From Streptomyces sp. 71268 (lineage in GTDB: Bacteria; Actinomycetota; Actinomycetes; Streptomycetales; Streptomycetaceae), in assembly GCF_029392895.1 (NCBI RefSeq), contig NZ_CP114200.1, positions 587,501-651,500 of the forward strand: a stretch of DNA of 64,000 bases, read 5' to 3'. The position numbers and the translations under genes were made by a program. This document shows, in pieces, positions 26,025-38,611 of the stretch; the stretch's first letter is position 1, and each line of letters opens with the position of its first letter. Under the pieces are notes generated by a model. That model saw only the letters and a program-made list of their open reading frames with translations. It made no database searches and had not been told where the DNA came from.

Positions 26025-26789
26025 ATGCCGCACCAGGCGCCGGACCGCGCCGGCTTCGCCGTACGCGGCCTGCCCGTGGGGGAGAACGCCCTGCTGCTCG
26101 AGGTGGACTCCGACGAGGCGGTGGAGGCCCTGCACGCCGAGGTGCTGCGGCGGCTCGGCACAGCGGAGCTGCCCGCCGTGCGGGACGTCGTGCCCGCCGC
26201 CCGCACCGTACTCCTCGACGGCCTGGCCGACCCCGCGCGCACCGCGGCGCTGGCCGCCCGCTGGCACATCCCCGCGCCCACCCGTGGCCAGGGGACGGCC
26301 GTGGAGATCCCGGTGCGCTATGACGGCCCGGACCTGGCCGAGGTCGCGAAGCTGTGGGGCGTCACGCCCGACGAGGTCGTACGCATCCACTCCGGCACCG
26401 AGTTCCGCGTCGCCTTCTGCGGCTTCGCGCCCGGCTTCGGCTATCTGACCGGGCTGCCCAGCCGCTACCACGTGCCGCGCCGCGACACCCCGCGCACCCG
26501 CGTCCCCACCGGCTCCCTCGCCCTCGCCGGCCCCTACACCGGCGTCTACCCGCGGCCGTCGCCCGGCGGGTGGCAGCTCATCGGGACCTCGGACGCGGTG
26601 CTCTGGGACGCCACCCGCGACCCCGTGGCGCTCTTCGCTCCCGGTACCCGGGTCCGCTTTGTACCGTGTGGCGACCGCCACCCCGCGCACGAGGACGGCG
26701 CCGTGCCGCCCGGCGGCGCCCCCGCGCGGCCCGTGGCCGACCTGCCGGCGCCCGACCGACGCCCCTCGGTGAACGGGGCGCGCCGATGA
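26025..26789 (+). CDS. pxpB: 5-oxoprolinase subunit B (KipI family)
   Basis: The 254-residue protein is the KipI/carboxyltransferase subunit B: RVAFCGFAPGFGYLTGLP, RVPTGSLALAGPYTGVYPRPSPGGWQLIG and ALFAPGTRVRFVP are family hallmarks. I choose the ATG at 26025 because AGGAGG lies eight bases upstream. A GTG at 25914 overlapping the pxpA stop (GTGA) would add 37 low-complexity residues and cannot be excluded. It works with PxpA and PxpC in ATP-dependent 5-oxoproline hydrolysis. Confidence 0.94.
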   Translation: MPHQAPDRAGFAVRGLPVGENALLLEVDSDEAVEALHAEVLRRLGTAELPAVRDVVPAARTVLLDGLADPARTAALAARWHIPAPTRGQGTAVEIPVRYDGPDLAEVAKLWGVTPDEVVRIHSGTEFRVAFCGFAPGFGYLTGLPSRYHVPRRDTPRTRVPTGSLALAGPYTGVYPRPSPGGWQLIGTSDAVLWDATRDPVALFAPGTRVRFVPCGDRHPAHEDGAVPPGGAPARPVADLPAPDRRPSVNGARR

Positions 26790-27673
26790 GCGGGTTCGCC
26801 ATCCTGGAGGTGGTGCGATCCGGGGCGCTCACCACCGTGCAGGACCTGGGGCGCGCCGGCCACGCGCACCTGGGCGTGCCGCGCTCGGGCGCGCTGGACG
26901 AGCCCGCGCACCGGCTCGCCAACCGCCTGGTGGGCAACCCGGAGCAGGCCGCGACCCTGGAGACGACGCTCACCGGCTGCGCCGTGCGCGTGGACCGGGC
27001 CGTCACCGCCGCCGTCACCGGAGCGCCCTGTCCGGTCCGGGTGAACGGCCGGCCCGCCCCGTGGGGCGCGCCGATCCGGCTGCCGGCCGGGGCCGTGCTG
27101 GACATCGGCGCCGCCACCCACGGGGTGCGCGGCTACCTCGCCTTCGCCGGCGGCGTCGACGCGACCCCCGTGCTCGGCAGCCGCGCCACCGACGTGCTCT
27201 CCGGGCTCGGGCCCGACCCGCTCGCCGACGGGGACGTGCTGCGACTCGGCCCGCCGACGGACGCGGCCCCGCGCCTGGACGCGGCGCCGGCCCCCGGGCC
27301 GGTGCGCGAATTGGTGCTGCCCGTGCTGCTCGGCCCGCGCGACGCGTGGTTCACGGCGCGGGCGCTGCGCACGTTGGGCCGCGCCGCGTACGCCGTCTCC
27401 CCCGCGAGCAACAGGATCGGGCTGCGTACCGAAGGGCCGGCGCTGGAACGCGCGCGGGAGGGCGAGCTGCCCAGCGAGGGCATGGCGCTCGGCGCGCTCC
27501 AGGTGCCGCCGGACGGCCGGCCGGTGCTCTTCCTGCACGACCACCCGACGACCGGCGGCTACCCGATGATCGGGGTCGTTCCCGAGCGCTGGTTGGCCTC
27601 GGCGGCGCAGGCCGTGCCGGGCACGCCGGTGCGCTTCGTGCCCCGTCGGGCGCGCTCGGGGGCACGCGGCTGA
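26786..27673 (+). CDS. pxpC: 5-oxoprolinase subunit C (biotin-dependent carboxyltransferase-like, KipA family)
   Basis: The 295-residue product carries the PxpC/KipA motifs TTVQDLGRAGHAHLGVPRSGALDEPAHRLANRLVGN, GYLAFAGGVD, SNRIGLRTEGP, LPSEGMALGALQVPPDGRPVLFLHDHPTTGGYPMIGVV. The ATG at 26786 overlaps the pxpB stop as ATGA. It completes the prokaryotic 5-oxoprolinase complex. A second, unrelated 5-oxoprolinase of the HyuAB type is encoded about 6 kb downstream. Confidence 0.95.
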   Translation: MSGFAILEVVRSGALTTVQDLGRAGHAHLGVPRSGALDEPAHRLANRLVGNPEQAATLETTLTGCAVRVDRAVTAAVTGAPCPVRVNGRPAPWGAPIRLPAGAVLDIGAATHGVRGYLAFAGGVDATPVLGSRATDVLSGLGPDPLADGDVLRLGPPTDAAPRLDAAPAPGPVRELVLPVLLGPRDAWFTARALRTLGRAAYAVSPASNRIGLRTEGPALERAREGELPSEGMALGALQVPPDGRPVLFLHDHPTTGGYPMIGVVPERWLASAAQAVPGTPVRFVPRRARSGARG

Positions 27674-27820
27674 AGGGGGTTACGGGCCGCTTCGTACGGG
27701 AGCGGCCGGCGCCGTGCGGGCCGGCGGTCGACATGTCGTCCGGGCCTGGTGGCTGACCCTTTCAAACGGCTCTAAGGATTTGTCGATACGGATACGTCCC
27801 GCGACGCTTGGCCGTGGATG

Positions 27821-27851
27821 GGGAAGGGAGCCGCCGTCGGCGGCGCTTCCC
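27821..27851 (+). terminator. imperfect hairpin downstream of pxpC
   Basis: GGGAAG (27821-27826) and CTTCCC (27846-27851) enclose a further CCGCCG/CGGCGG stem. It lies about 150 bases past pxpC, rather far for a terminator of that operon. Confidence 0.4.
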
Positions 27852-27990
27852 AGGGGGCATCCAGGGAGGGTGGAACGGCCCGTGTGCGGGGGACGGCCAC
27901 ACGCGCGGTGCCAGGCACCGTGCGGCGCCGGCCCCCGAGCCCACACGGCAGTCGCCGCCAGGCGACGAGCCCGGGCCGGCCATCGCCGCC

Positions 27991-28027
27991 GATGGGCTCC
28001 GCGCACCGAGTCCGCGCGGAGCCCATC
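27991..28027 (-). terminator. hairpin terminator of the carotenoid oxygenase gene
   Basis: GATGGGCTCCGCGC (27991-28004) pairs perfectly with GCGCGGAGCCCATC (28014-28027), a 14-bp stem with a nine-base loop, 31 bases past the stop of the leftward gene. Confidence 0.85.
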
Positions 28028-28058
28028 CGGCCTCCCGTGGTCGGCCGCCAGCTGACGG

Positions 28059-29441
28059 TCACCCGCCGATCTCGTCGTCGGCTATCCAGTTGCCGTGGAA
28101 CCCGAAGGGGACACGTCGCGGCAGGTGGACGCGTGCCACGGGAGCCGCCGCGACGTCGGCGGCGTCGAGCACGACCAGTTCGCCACGGTCGGTGTTGCCG
28201 TCGTGGACGACCGAGAGAATCCAGCCGTCGTCCTCGGTTCTGGCGCCGGGTCGCGCCACGAACGTCGGCTCCTGGGTCACGCGCCCGGCCCCGAAGTGGT
28301 GCGTCGACGCCTCGCCGGTCGTGGTGTCGAACTTGACCAGGGGGCCGGGTTCGAAGCTGCCGCCGAGGTCGCGGTTGACGTCGTCGGACAGGCGCAGGCT
28401 GGTGGGGCCGACGCCGCCGAACCAGCCGTAGCGGTGCGGGCGCCCGAGCCACTCCCCGTTGATCCGGGGCCACTCGACGCCGCGGTCGGACATGATCTGC
28501 TCGGAGACGGTCCCCCGGCCCGGGTCGATGGTCCAGCGGGCCAGGGCGGGCAGCCCGTCGGCGGGCCCGCCGAACACGTCGCGGAAGACCGTGTCGTAGC
28601 GGACCACGTCCACGACGATCGAACCGCCCGGCACGTCGTACGCGTTGAGGACGTGGAAGACGTAGCAGCGCGGCGCCTCGCACCAGGTGACCTGCCCGGC
28701 CGTGCCACCGCGCGGCAGCACTCCCACCCGCGAGGGGCGCTCCTCGTTCCAGCGCATCGGGAGCGCGTCACCGGTCTCCGGTGCGCCCGCCGCCAGGCGG
28801 CCGACGGCGTCCGGTGACAGGGAGACCGGCAGGTCGAGCACCACGACCCGGGTGGCGGTCAGCGCCATGTCGTGGATCATCGGCACCCCGGAGACGGGCA
28901 GTTCGGCGGCGTGCGTCGCCTTTCCGGTGGCGTCCAGGACGACGTAGCGCAGGTGCTCGGCGCCGGGCCTGATCAGGTAGTTGACGGCGTGCGTCTCGCC
29001 GGTCACCGGATCGGTCTTCGGATGGGCGGTGAAGCCGGCCCGTAACGCCCCGTCGGCGTCCCAGGTCGCCATCCGGTCCAGGTCGGGGGCGATCGACACC
29101 GGTGCCCCGCCGCCCTCGACGAGCGCGAGGAGCCGGCCGCCCTGGGCCAGGATGTTGGTGTTGGGCGAGTCCTCGGGCACGTCACCCTGCACGAACCGGT
29201 TGCGGTACCACTCGGCGCGCCCCTCGCGCAGGCGGACGCCGTGCACCATGCCCCGCCCGACGAACCAGTGGTGGCCCCGACCGGTCTCCTCGGGCGCCGT
29301 GGGGTTGGGGCCGATCCGCAGGTAGCGGCCGTTCAGTTCGGGGGGCAGCACCCCGGTCACCGGCAGGTCGTCGACGCTGACCTCGTCGGCGACGGGGGCG
29401 AAGTTGCCGTTCAGGTAGGGGCTGTGGGGCGCGGCGCTCAT
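28059..29441 (-). CDS. carotenoid oxygenase family protein (CCD/lignostilbene dioxygenase type)
   Basis: The 460-residue protein has the four iron-binding His of carotenoid cleavage oxygenases: His140 (GFTAHPKTDP), His190 (VPMIHDMALT), His263 (CYVFHVLNAYD) and His449 (GFHGNWIA). The family's PELNGRYLRIGPNP start and the seven-bladed propeller length are also normal. It is cytoplasmic, using O2 to cleave carotenoid or stilbene-type C=C bonds; the substrate is not predictable, and no carotenoid genes are adjacent. It is divergent from a PadR regulator, with candidate binding sites in the 111-base gap between their starts. Confidence 0.93.
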   Translation of the reverse strand: MSAAPHSPYLNGNFAPVADEVSVDDLPVTGVLPPELNGRYLRIGPNPTAPEETGRGHHWFVGRGMVHGVRLREGRAEWYRNRFVQGDVPEDSPNTNILAQGGRLLALVEGGGAPVSIAPDLDRMATWDADGALRAGFTAHPKTDPVTGETHAVNYLIRPGAEHLRYVVLDATGKATHAAELPVSGVPMIHDMALTATRVVVLDLPVSLSPDAVGRLAAGAPETGDALPMRWNEERPSRVGVLPRGGTAGQVTWCEAPRCYVFHVLNAYDVPGGSIVVDVVRYDTVFRDVFGGPADGLPALARWTIDPGRGTVSEQIMSDRGVEWPRINGEWLGRPHRYGWFGGVGPTSLRLSDDVNRDLGGSFEPGPLVKFDTTTGEASTHHFGAGRVTQEPTFVARPGARTEDDGWILSVVHDGNTDRGELVVLDAADVAAAPVARVHLPRRVPFGFHGNWIADDEIGG

Positions 29442-29467
29442 CGGAACTCCGATCGTCAGATGTGACG

Positions 29468-29531
29468 GTGCAATGTGTACTGTTCAGATGCTCCAACTCC
29501 CGGCGTCGCGCGTGCAATGCTGAGGTTCAGA
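29468..29531. promoter_or_regulatory. direct repeat GTGCAATG-N6/7-TTCAGA between oxygenase and padR
   Basis: GTGCAATG...TTCAGA occurs at 29468-29488 and 29512-29531 in the gap between the divergent carotenoid oxygenase and PadR genes; the two half-sites are separated by seven and six bases respectively. The repeats are about 44 bases apart, four helical turns. They are good candidates for PadR operators controlling both genes. Confidence 0.5.
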
Positions 29532-29552
29532 CCGTCCGGATCGGGGCAAGGG

Positions 29553-30170
29553 ATGCCAACGTTCTCCGCCAGCGCCTACGTCGTGCTCGGCCTCCTCGCG
29601 CAGTCGGGTTCCGCGACGCCATACGCGCTCGACCGCGAGATCCAGCAGAGCATCGGACATTTCTGGGCCTTCCCCAGGTCCCAGATCTACGCGGAGGCGG
29701 CCCGGCTCGTACGCCACGGGCTCGTCGTGGAGGAACGGGAGGACTCGGGGCGCCGGCGCCGGACGCTGTCGCTGACCCCGGCCGGGCGGGACCTGCTCGC
29801 CACGTGGCTCACGGGCCCGGCGGACCGACCCACGGAGATCCACGACGAGGGCTTGTTGCGGCTCTACTTCCAGCAGGACGGCCCGTCCGGCGCGGACCAG
29901 GTGCGACGCCTGGCCGAGCAGCAACTCCAGGCGCACCGCCGCAAGCTCGCCGAGTACGAGACGATCCTCGCCACGGCCCCGGCCCGGGGCGAGCCCCCGG
30001 CGGACCCTCCCGGGCTCGGCCTGACATTCCAGCCCCCGCAGGCCGCCGCCCTGGCGTACGGCCTGCGGTTCGAGCGGATGGCCATCGACTTCTGGTCACG
30101 GGTCGCCGAGCGCGGCGCCGACGTGGTGGACCCGCGCGTTGCGGTGACCGAGGCGGACGACGAGCGGTGA
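29553..30170 (+). CDS. PadR-family transcriptional regulator
   Basis: The 205-residue protein has a PadR winged helix (SAYVVLGLLAQSGSATPYALDREIQQSIGHFWAFPRSQIYAEAARLVRHGLVV... GRRRRTLSLTPAGRDLLATWL) and a C-terminal helical effector/dimerisation domain of the Vir_act_alpha_C type. The ATG at 29553 is preceded by GGGGCAAGGG and starts right before the conserved domain; an upstream ATG at 29475 would overlap the candidate operators. PadR proteins commonly repress a divergent gene, here the carotenoid oxygenase. Confidence 0.88.
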   Translation: MPTFSASAYVVLGLLAQSGSATPYALDREIQQSIGHFWAFPRSQIYAEAARLVRHGLVVEEREDSGRRRRTLSLTPAGRDLLATWLTGPADRPTEIHDEGLLRLYFQQDGPSGADQVRRLAEQQLQAHRRKLAEYETILATAPARGEPPADPPGLGLTFQPPQAAALAYGLRFERMAIDFWSRVAERGADVVDPRVAVTEADDER

Positions 30171-30177
30171 TCGGAGG

Positions 30178-30200
30178 CCCCCGTGCCCAGGTGTCGGGGG
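30178..30200. terminator. small hairpin between convergent padR and the HyuAB gene
   Basis: CCCCCG (30178-30183) and CGGGGG (30195-30200) form a six-bp stem with an 11-base loop just past the padR stop. Confidence 0.4.
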
Positions 30201-30251
30201 ACGGCCTGCGGACACCCACAGTTCACCGACTCCGGGGCGATCCCGTGGGGG

Positions 30252-33866
<3,615 letters not shown>

Positions 33867-34035
33867 CCTCGCATTGTCGCAGCGCGGGGCGGTACGGAGC
33901 GGGTACGCGGCCGGCCCCGGCCGGCCGCGATGTCGCGGCCGGTCGAGGTGCCGGGGTGGGCCGGGGTGCCGGAGCCGGCCGGGGCGCCGGGGTCGGGGGG
34001 CGCCGCGGGTGGCCCGCCGGGCGCCCACCGCGTCG

Positions 34036-35346
34036 TCATGAGCCGCCTGTCCCCGACGGCTTGGGCGCCGGTGCCGCCGCGACCACGGCGTCGGCGGTGG
34101 GCGCCAGCTCCGACGGGGCCGACGGGGCCGGCGGGGCCGACGGCGGCGCGTCGTGCGCGGCCAGGAAGGCGGCCACCGCGATCGGCCAGCCGAACTCCTC
34201 GGCGCGCGCCCGCGCGGCCTCGCGGCGGGCCACTTCCGGGCGGGCCAGCACGTCCTCGACGGCGTCCGCGAAGGCCGCGCCGTCGTCGGCGGCGCTGACG
34301 CCCGCCCTGTCAACGATGTCAGGCAGCGCCGACGAGGCGCTGACCACCACCGGCGTACCGCAGGCCAACGCCTCCAGCGCGGCGAGCCCGAACGTCTCGG
34401 CCGGCCCGGGCGCCAGCACCACGTCGGCGCTCGCCTGCCAGGCGGCCAGCTCCGCCCGGTGCGCCACGTGGCCCAGGAAGGTGACCGGCAACCTCTCGGC
34501 ACGGGCGCGTTCGGCCAGCCGGGGGCGCAGCGGTCCGTCGCCCGCCACCACCAGATGCGCGGCCACCCCGCGCCGGCGCAGCGCGGCCACCGTGTCCAGG
34601 GCGCGCCCCGGCCGCTTCTCCGGCGACAGCCGCGAGCACATCACCAGGAGCGTCGTCGCCCCGCTCACATGGCGGGCCCGCAGCGCGGCGCTGTACCAGG
34701 CGGGGTGGCACTTCTCCAGGTCGACGCCGAGCGGGGCGCGGACCAGGTTGCGCACGCCGAGCCGTACGAACTCCCGCGCGGCCCACTCCGTCGTGCACAC
34801 CACGCGCGCGTACGCCCGCGCCGTGCGCAGGTTCAGCCGGTCGGCGGCGTAGCCCGCGGCGGCCGGTGGGACGCCCCAGGTGCGCAGCACGGCGTCGGCG
34901 CTCTCGTGGGAGACCATGACCGCGGGCACGCGGGCCGCTCTGGCCCACTCCCCCGTCCACCGCAGCGTGGTGCGGTCCGAGACCTCAAGGCGGTCCGGGG
35001 CGAGGCGCTCAAGGAGTCGGGCCAGGTGGCGTCGGCCGGTGAGCACCCGGTAGCCGCCGGTGCCGGGCAGTTCGTGACCGGGGACGGTGATCACCCGCCC
35101 CTGCGCGGTGGCCTCGTCGGAGGCCCGCTCGCCGGGGATGACCAGGACCGGTTCGTGGCCCGCGGCCTGGTAGCCGGCGCCGAGTTCGCGCAGCGCGGTG
35201 CGCAGCCCGCCGGAGGTCGGGGTGACGAAGTTGGCGAGCCGCACGATGCGCAGCGGGCGTTCGGGATGCGTACGGGGCGGGGCGGACGGCCCGGGTGCGG
35301 GAGCCGAGGGGGCCGGGGCGTGCCGGGGGGAGCTGAGTTCCGTCAT
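34036..35346 (-). CDS. GT4 (GT-B) glycosyltransferase
   Basis: The 436-residue protein is a GT-B glycosyltransferase of the GT4 type: N-terminal [29 protein letters not shown]-terminal nucleotide-sugar site [16 protein letters not shown], and the EX7E-type motif [20 protein letters not shown] disordered N-terminus (about 1-35) and Ala/Pro tail flank the enzyme. The ATG at 35346 overlaps the stop of the upstream glycosyltransferase gene as ATGA. The pair resembles the mannosyltransferases of phosphatidylinositol mannoside-type glycolipid synthesis, but donor and acceptor cannot be fixed from sequence alone. Confidence 0.87.
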   Translation of the reverse strand: MTELSSPRHAPAPSAPAPGPSAPPRTHPERPLRIVRLANFVTPTSGGLRTALRELGAGYQAAGHEPVLVIPGERASDEATAQGRVITVPGHELPGTGGYRVLTGRRHLARLLERLAPDRLEVSDRTTLRWTGEWARAARVPAVMVSHESADAVLRTWGVPPAAAGYAADRLNLRTARAYARVVCTTEWAAREFVRLGVRNLVRAPLGVDLEKCHPAWYSAALRARHVSGATTLLVMCSRLSPEKRPGRALDTVAALRRRGVAAHLVVAGDGPLRPRLAERARAERLPVTFLGHVAHRAELAAWQASADVVLAPGPAETFGLAALEALACGTPVVVSASSALPDIVDRAGVSAADDGAAFADAVEDVLARPEVARREAARARAEEFGWPIAVAAFLAAHDAPPSAPPAPSAPSELAPTADAVVAAAPAPKPSGTGGS

Positions 35347-36488
35347 GCCGCCCTGCCCTCCACGACCCGCCCCGTGCGCTCGGCCAGGACCTCGGCGTAG
35401 TGGTCGAGCAGGAGGTCGCCCACCACATCCCAGGTGCGCCCCTCCACGGCGGCGCGTCCGGCTCGCCCCAGGTCGGCTCGCAGCCGTGGCGATTCGGCCA
35501 ACAGCGCGACCGCGTCGAGCACGGCGGCCGGGTCGCCCGGCGGCACCAGCAACCCGGTGCGCCCGTGCGTGATCAGGTCGACCGGTCCACCCACGGCGGG
35601 GGCGACCACCGGCACGCCACTGGCCTGTGCCTCCTGCACGGTCTGGCAGAACGTCTCCTGCGGCCCGGTGTGTACGAAGACGTCCAACGAGGCGAAGAGG
35701 CGCGCGAGTTCGTCGCCGGTGCGCCGGCCGAGGAACCGGGCCCCGGGCAGCGTCGCGCGCAGCCCGGCAGCGCTCGGCCCGTCGCCGACCACGACCAGTC
35801 GCACGCCGGGCACGGCGGCCACCGGGGCGAGCAGCTCGACGCACTTCTCGGGCGCCAGTCGGCCGACGTAGCCGACGATCAGCTCGCCACCCGGGGCCAG
35901 GCCGCGGCGCAGTTCCGGATCGCGCAGGGCGGGGCGGAAGCGGGTGGTGTCGACGCCGCGTGGCCACAGCGCGATCCGTGGCACCCCGTGCTCGGCCAGG
36001 TCGCGGGCGGCGGCGGTGGAGGGGGCGAGGGTACGGTCGGCGGCGGCGTGCACGGCCCGTATCCGGCGCCAGGCGGCGGACTCGCCGGTGCCGAGGTAGG
36101 TACGGGCGTAGCCGCCGATGTCGGTCTGGTAGACGGCGACGGCGGGGACCCCCAGCCGGGTCGCCGCGGCCATGCCGCGTACGCCGAGGATGAACGGGCT
36201 GGCCAGGTGGACGAGGTCGGCTCGGTGCGCGGTCAGGGTGGCGGCGAGCCGGCGGCTGGGCAGGGCGACGCGCACCTGTGGGTAGCCGGGCAGCGGCAGC
36301 GAGGGGACGCGGACGACCGGGTAGGGGTGGGTGCCGTCGCTGTCCGCCGGACAGTCGTGCGCCCCGGCCGGGGCGAGGACCAGGGGCTGGTGACCGCGCC
36401 GGGCGAGGTGCTGGGCGGTCTGCAGGGCGCAGTGGGAGACGCCGTTGATGTCGGGGGGAAAGGATTCGGTGACGATGGCGACACGCAT
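35343..36488 (-). CDS. GT4 (GT-B) glycosyltransferase, MgtA/PimB-like
   Basis: The 381-residue protein begins MRVAIVTESFPPDINGVSHCALQ, typical of actinobacterial alpha-mannosyltransferases, and has GYVGRLAPEKCVELLAPV, VGDGPSAAGLRATLPGARFLG and the EX7E-type motif QETFCQTVQEAQASGVPVVAP. These proteins transfer mannose to lipid acceptors at the inner membrane face; the exact acceptor is not evident. It precedes and overlaps a second GT4 gene, so they are translationally coupled. A near-palindrome ACGTG...CACGT lies 23 bases upstream of its ATG. Confidence 0.88.
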   Translation of the reverse strand: MRVAIVTESFPPDINGVSHCALQTAQHLARRGHQPLVLAPAGAHDCPADSDGTHPYPVVRVPSLPLPGYPQVRVALPSRRLAATLTAHRADLVHLASPFILGVRGMAAATRLGVPAVAVYQTDIGGYARTYLGTGESAAWRRIRAVHAAADRTLAPSTAAARDLAEHGVPRIALWPRGVDTTRFRPALRDPELRRGLAPGGELIVGYVGRLAPEKCVELLAPVAAVPGVRLVVVGDGPSAAGLRATLPGARFLGRRTGDELARLFASLDVFVHTGPQETFCQTVQEAQASGVPVVAPAVGGPVDLITHGRTGLLVPPGDPAAVLDAVALLAESPRLRADLGRAGRAAVEGRTWDVVGDLLLDHYAEVLAERTGRVVEGRAA

Positions 36489-36874
36489 ACCGGTGTTGTC
36501 GGCGCGCGGAACGTGACCCGGGCCACGTGGATCTTTCCGATCAGGAAACGTCCCATGAGCGTTCGCCGCTGGTGGGGGCGGGTTCTGCCCTGCCGGACGG
36601 GTCTGTCCGGAAAACGCCCCCGGCACACCGGCCCGCCACCCCCGCCGGCCCGACGCCACGCCCCCGCCCGCTGGGCCCGCGACACGCGCGGTTCGGGGCG
36701 CGCACCCAGGGGCCGTTCAGGGCTGGGCACGAAGCGCGCGGGCGCGTCAACGCGCGTAGCGGGGGCGTACGGCGTGGGTGCTCGTACGGGCCTCGGGGCG
36801 GTCGCGCGCCGTGGCCGCGTCGCCGATCGCTCGCGGTCAGTACGGCGAGGGCCGGTGCCGGGCGGGCCGGGCGG
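36489..36874. other. intergenic region upstream of the glycosyltransferase pair
   Basis: This 386-base gap follows the HEAT-like gene and precedes the leftward glycosyltransferases. It contains the near-palindrome at 36511-36528 and is otherwise featureless to the eye. Confidence 0.4.
36511..36528. promoter_or_regulatory. 18-bp near-palindrome ACGTGACCCGGGCCACGT
   Basis: One mismatched pair interrupts an otherwise perfect palindrome with a CCCGGG centre. It ends 23 bases upstream of the glycosyltransferase ATG, suiting an operator near the transcription start. Confidence 0.4.
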
Positions 36875-38302
36875 TCAGAGGGAGGCCGTGTCCGGGTCGA
36901 TCCGGCTGCGCACGGCGGTCTGCACCTCGGCCTCCTCGGCCGGGTCCGCCGCGAGCCGGCGCAACTGGTCCACGACGCGGGAGTCGGCCGTGGCCGCGTG
37001 CCGGGCGGCGAGTTCGCGGGTCGTCTCCTCGCAGTCCCACAGGCACTCCACCGCGAACCCGGCCGCGAAGGACGGGTCGGTGGCCGCCAGGGCGCGCGCC
37101 GCCCTGCCACGGAGCTGCGATGACGAGGTCTCGCGGTAGATGTGGCGCAGCACCGGCGCCGCGCAGGCGATGGTGAGCCGGCCCGCGCCGTCCACCAGGT
37201 CCCACAGTGGCGCGGCGTCGGGACCCTCGGTGCGCACCACGCGGCGCAGCGCGCTCAGCACCACGGTGGCGTCGCGCTGGCCGCCCCTGCGGGCGAGGAG
37301 CGAGGCGGCGGCGGCGCCGAGCGCGTCGTCGCGACGCGCCCAGCTTCGGGCTCTGACCAGCGAGGCGTTGCTGCGCATGCGCTCGAAGGCGCCGATGGCC
37401 GCGTCGGCCACCAGGGACGAGGGGGACTCGGCCGCCGCCTCGATGAGGGCGAGCGACTCGGGGGCGTGCTGTTCGGCCAGGTACCGCAGGGCGGTGGCGC
37501 GCGCGGCGTCGGGGCCGTGGGTGGCCGCGGCGACGATCGCCGGGTGGTCGTCGGGTCCGGCGACGGCCGTCAGGCACCGGGCGGCCGGCCCCTGCCGGTC
37601 CTGGGTGGGGTGCTGGTCCTGGCCCTGCTGGGCCCAGTCGAGCACTTCCCGTACGCTCCAGCCCGGCCGTGGCCCGGTCGGCCTCAGCTGTCGCTGCCAG
37701 CGGTCGAAGCAGCCGCTTTCCAGGGCGGCGCGCACCCGGGCGGCGTTCCCCGGCTCGGAGGTGTCCTCCGCCCACAGCCGCCAGGGGCGCGGCTCGAAGG
37801 CGTCCCTGGCCGCCGTCGCGAGCGCGGCCTCCCCCTCGGGGGTGTGCGGGAAGCGGGCCAGCACCAGGCCGCTGAGGGCGCGCAGCCCGCTGTCGTCGTC
37901 CCGCAGCGCCAGCTCGTCGAGGGCCCACTGCCAGTTACCGCCCGTCGCCGCGTACCGGCGCAGCAGGTGCAGAGCGTCATCGCGCCCGTACGAGGCGAGG
38001 TGGCCGAGGACGGCGAGGGCGAGCCCGGTGCGCTCCTCGGCGGTGTCGAGGAGGTCGTCCGGGTGGAAGAGGTGTTGTTCGATCTCTTCAAGTCCGCCGT
38101 CGAGGTCCACGCAGAGCCTGGCGTAGTACAGCGAGCGGTTCTCCACCTGCCAGTCGCGGCGTGGATCGCGCAGCACGCAGTGGTGCAGCGCTTCGAGCGC
38201 CTCGGCTCGCGGTGCCGCGAGGGCGTGCAGGGTCCCGTCACCGCGGCCTCGCTGGAGGAGGCCGAGTAGGGAGCCGCTGGGCGCTATGTCTGGATCGAAC
38301 AT
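36875..38302 (-). CDS. HEAT-like helical repeat protein, unknown function
   Basis: The 475-residue product is alpha-helical throughout with repeated helical pairs (for example LGHLASYGRDDALHLLRRYAATGGNWQWALDELALRDDDSGLRALSGLVLARFPHTPEG and VLRHIYRETSSSQLRGRAARALAATDPSFAAGFAVECLWDCEETTRELAARHAATADSRVVDQLRRLAADP). This is typical of HEAT/ARM scaffolds and of conserved streptomycete hypotheticals. No signal peptide or membrane segment is visible. The ATG at 38302 has a poor ribosome-binding site. It is divergent from the PAS-PP2C phosphatase gene with a 309-base gap; a link between the two is possible but untested. Confidence 0.7.
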   Translation of the reverse strand: MFDPDIAPSGSLLGLLQRGRGDGTLHALAAPRAEALEALHHCVLRDPRRDWQVENRSLYYARLCVDLDGGLEEIEQHLFHPDDLLDTAEERTGLALAVLGHLASYGRDDALHLLRRYAATGGNWQWALDELALRDDDSGLRALSGLVLARFPHTPEGEAALATAARDAFEPRPWRLWAEDTSEPGNAARVRAALESGCFDRWQRQLRPTGPRPGWSVREVLDWAQQGQDQHPTQDRQGPAARCLTAVAGPDDHPAIVAAATHGPDAARATALRYLAEQHAPESLALIEAAAESPSSLVADAAIGAFERMRSNASLVRARSWARRDDALGAAAASLLARRGGQRDATVVLSALRRVVRTEGPDAAPLWDLVDGAGRLTIACAAPVLRHIYRETSSSQLRGRAARALAATDPSFAAGFAVECLWDCEETTRELAARHAATADSRVVDQLRRLAADPAEEAEVQTAVRSRIDPDTASL

Positions 38303-38611
38303 GAGGTCAGCATCCGGGGCGGGGGGTTGGACTGGCAACGGGATTTCCTTCGATCGGCATTCTTGCCGATGTCCGCGCCGGTATGCCTGATGAACGGCAG
38401 CGGCCACGCGTCCCGAGCGCCGCAGCCTACCCGGAAGCCCTCGCTCCGCGAATGTGCCCGGCATATCCACGGAAGGCCGCTGGCATATGTCAAGAGCACC
38501 ACCGTATCGGGTATTGCCAAATCCCTTACAGTCCGTCGCAGCCTGTGCGACAGTCGTCACCGGCCCTTCCGTCCAATCTGGTCGCGCCGCGCCTGTATCG
38601 GAGTACGTCCC
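38303..38611. other. divergent intergenic region with inverted repeat ATCGGCA-TTCT-TGCCGAT
   Basis: Between the HEAT-like gene and the phosphatase gene, ATCGGCA (38353-38359) and TGCCGAT (38364-38370) form a perfect seven-base inverted repeat with a four-base spacer. It may be an operator for the leftward gene. The rest of the 309 bases shows nothing further. Confidence 0.45.

Larger units (their letters stand above)
27674..28058. other. convergent intergenic region with two hairpins
   Basis: This 385-base gap lies between convergent pxpC and the carotenoid oxygenase gene. It contains an imperfect hairpin at 27821-27851 and a strong one at 27991-28027. No gene is supported. Confidence 0.5.
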
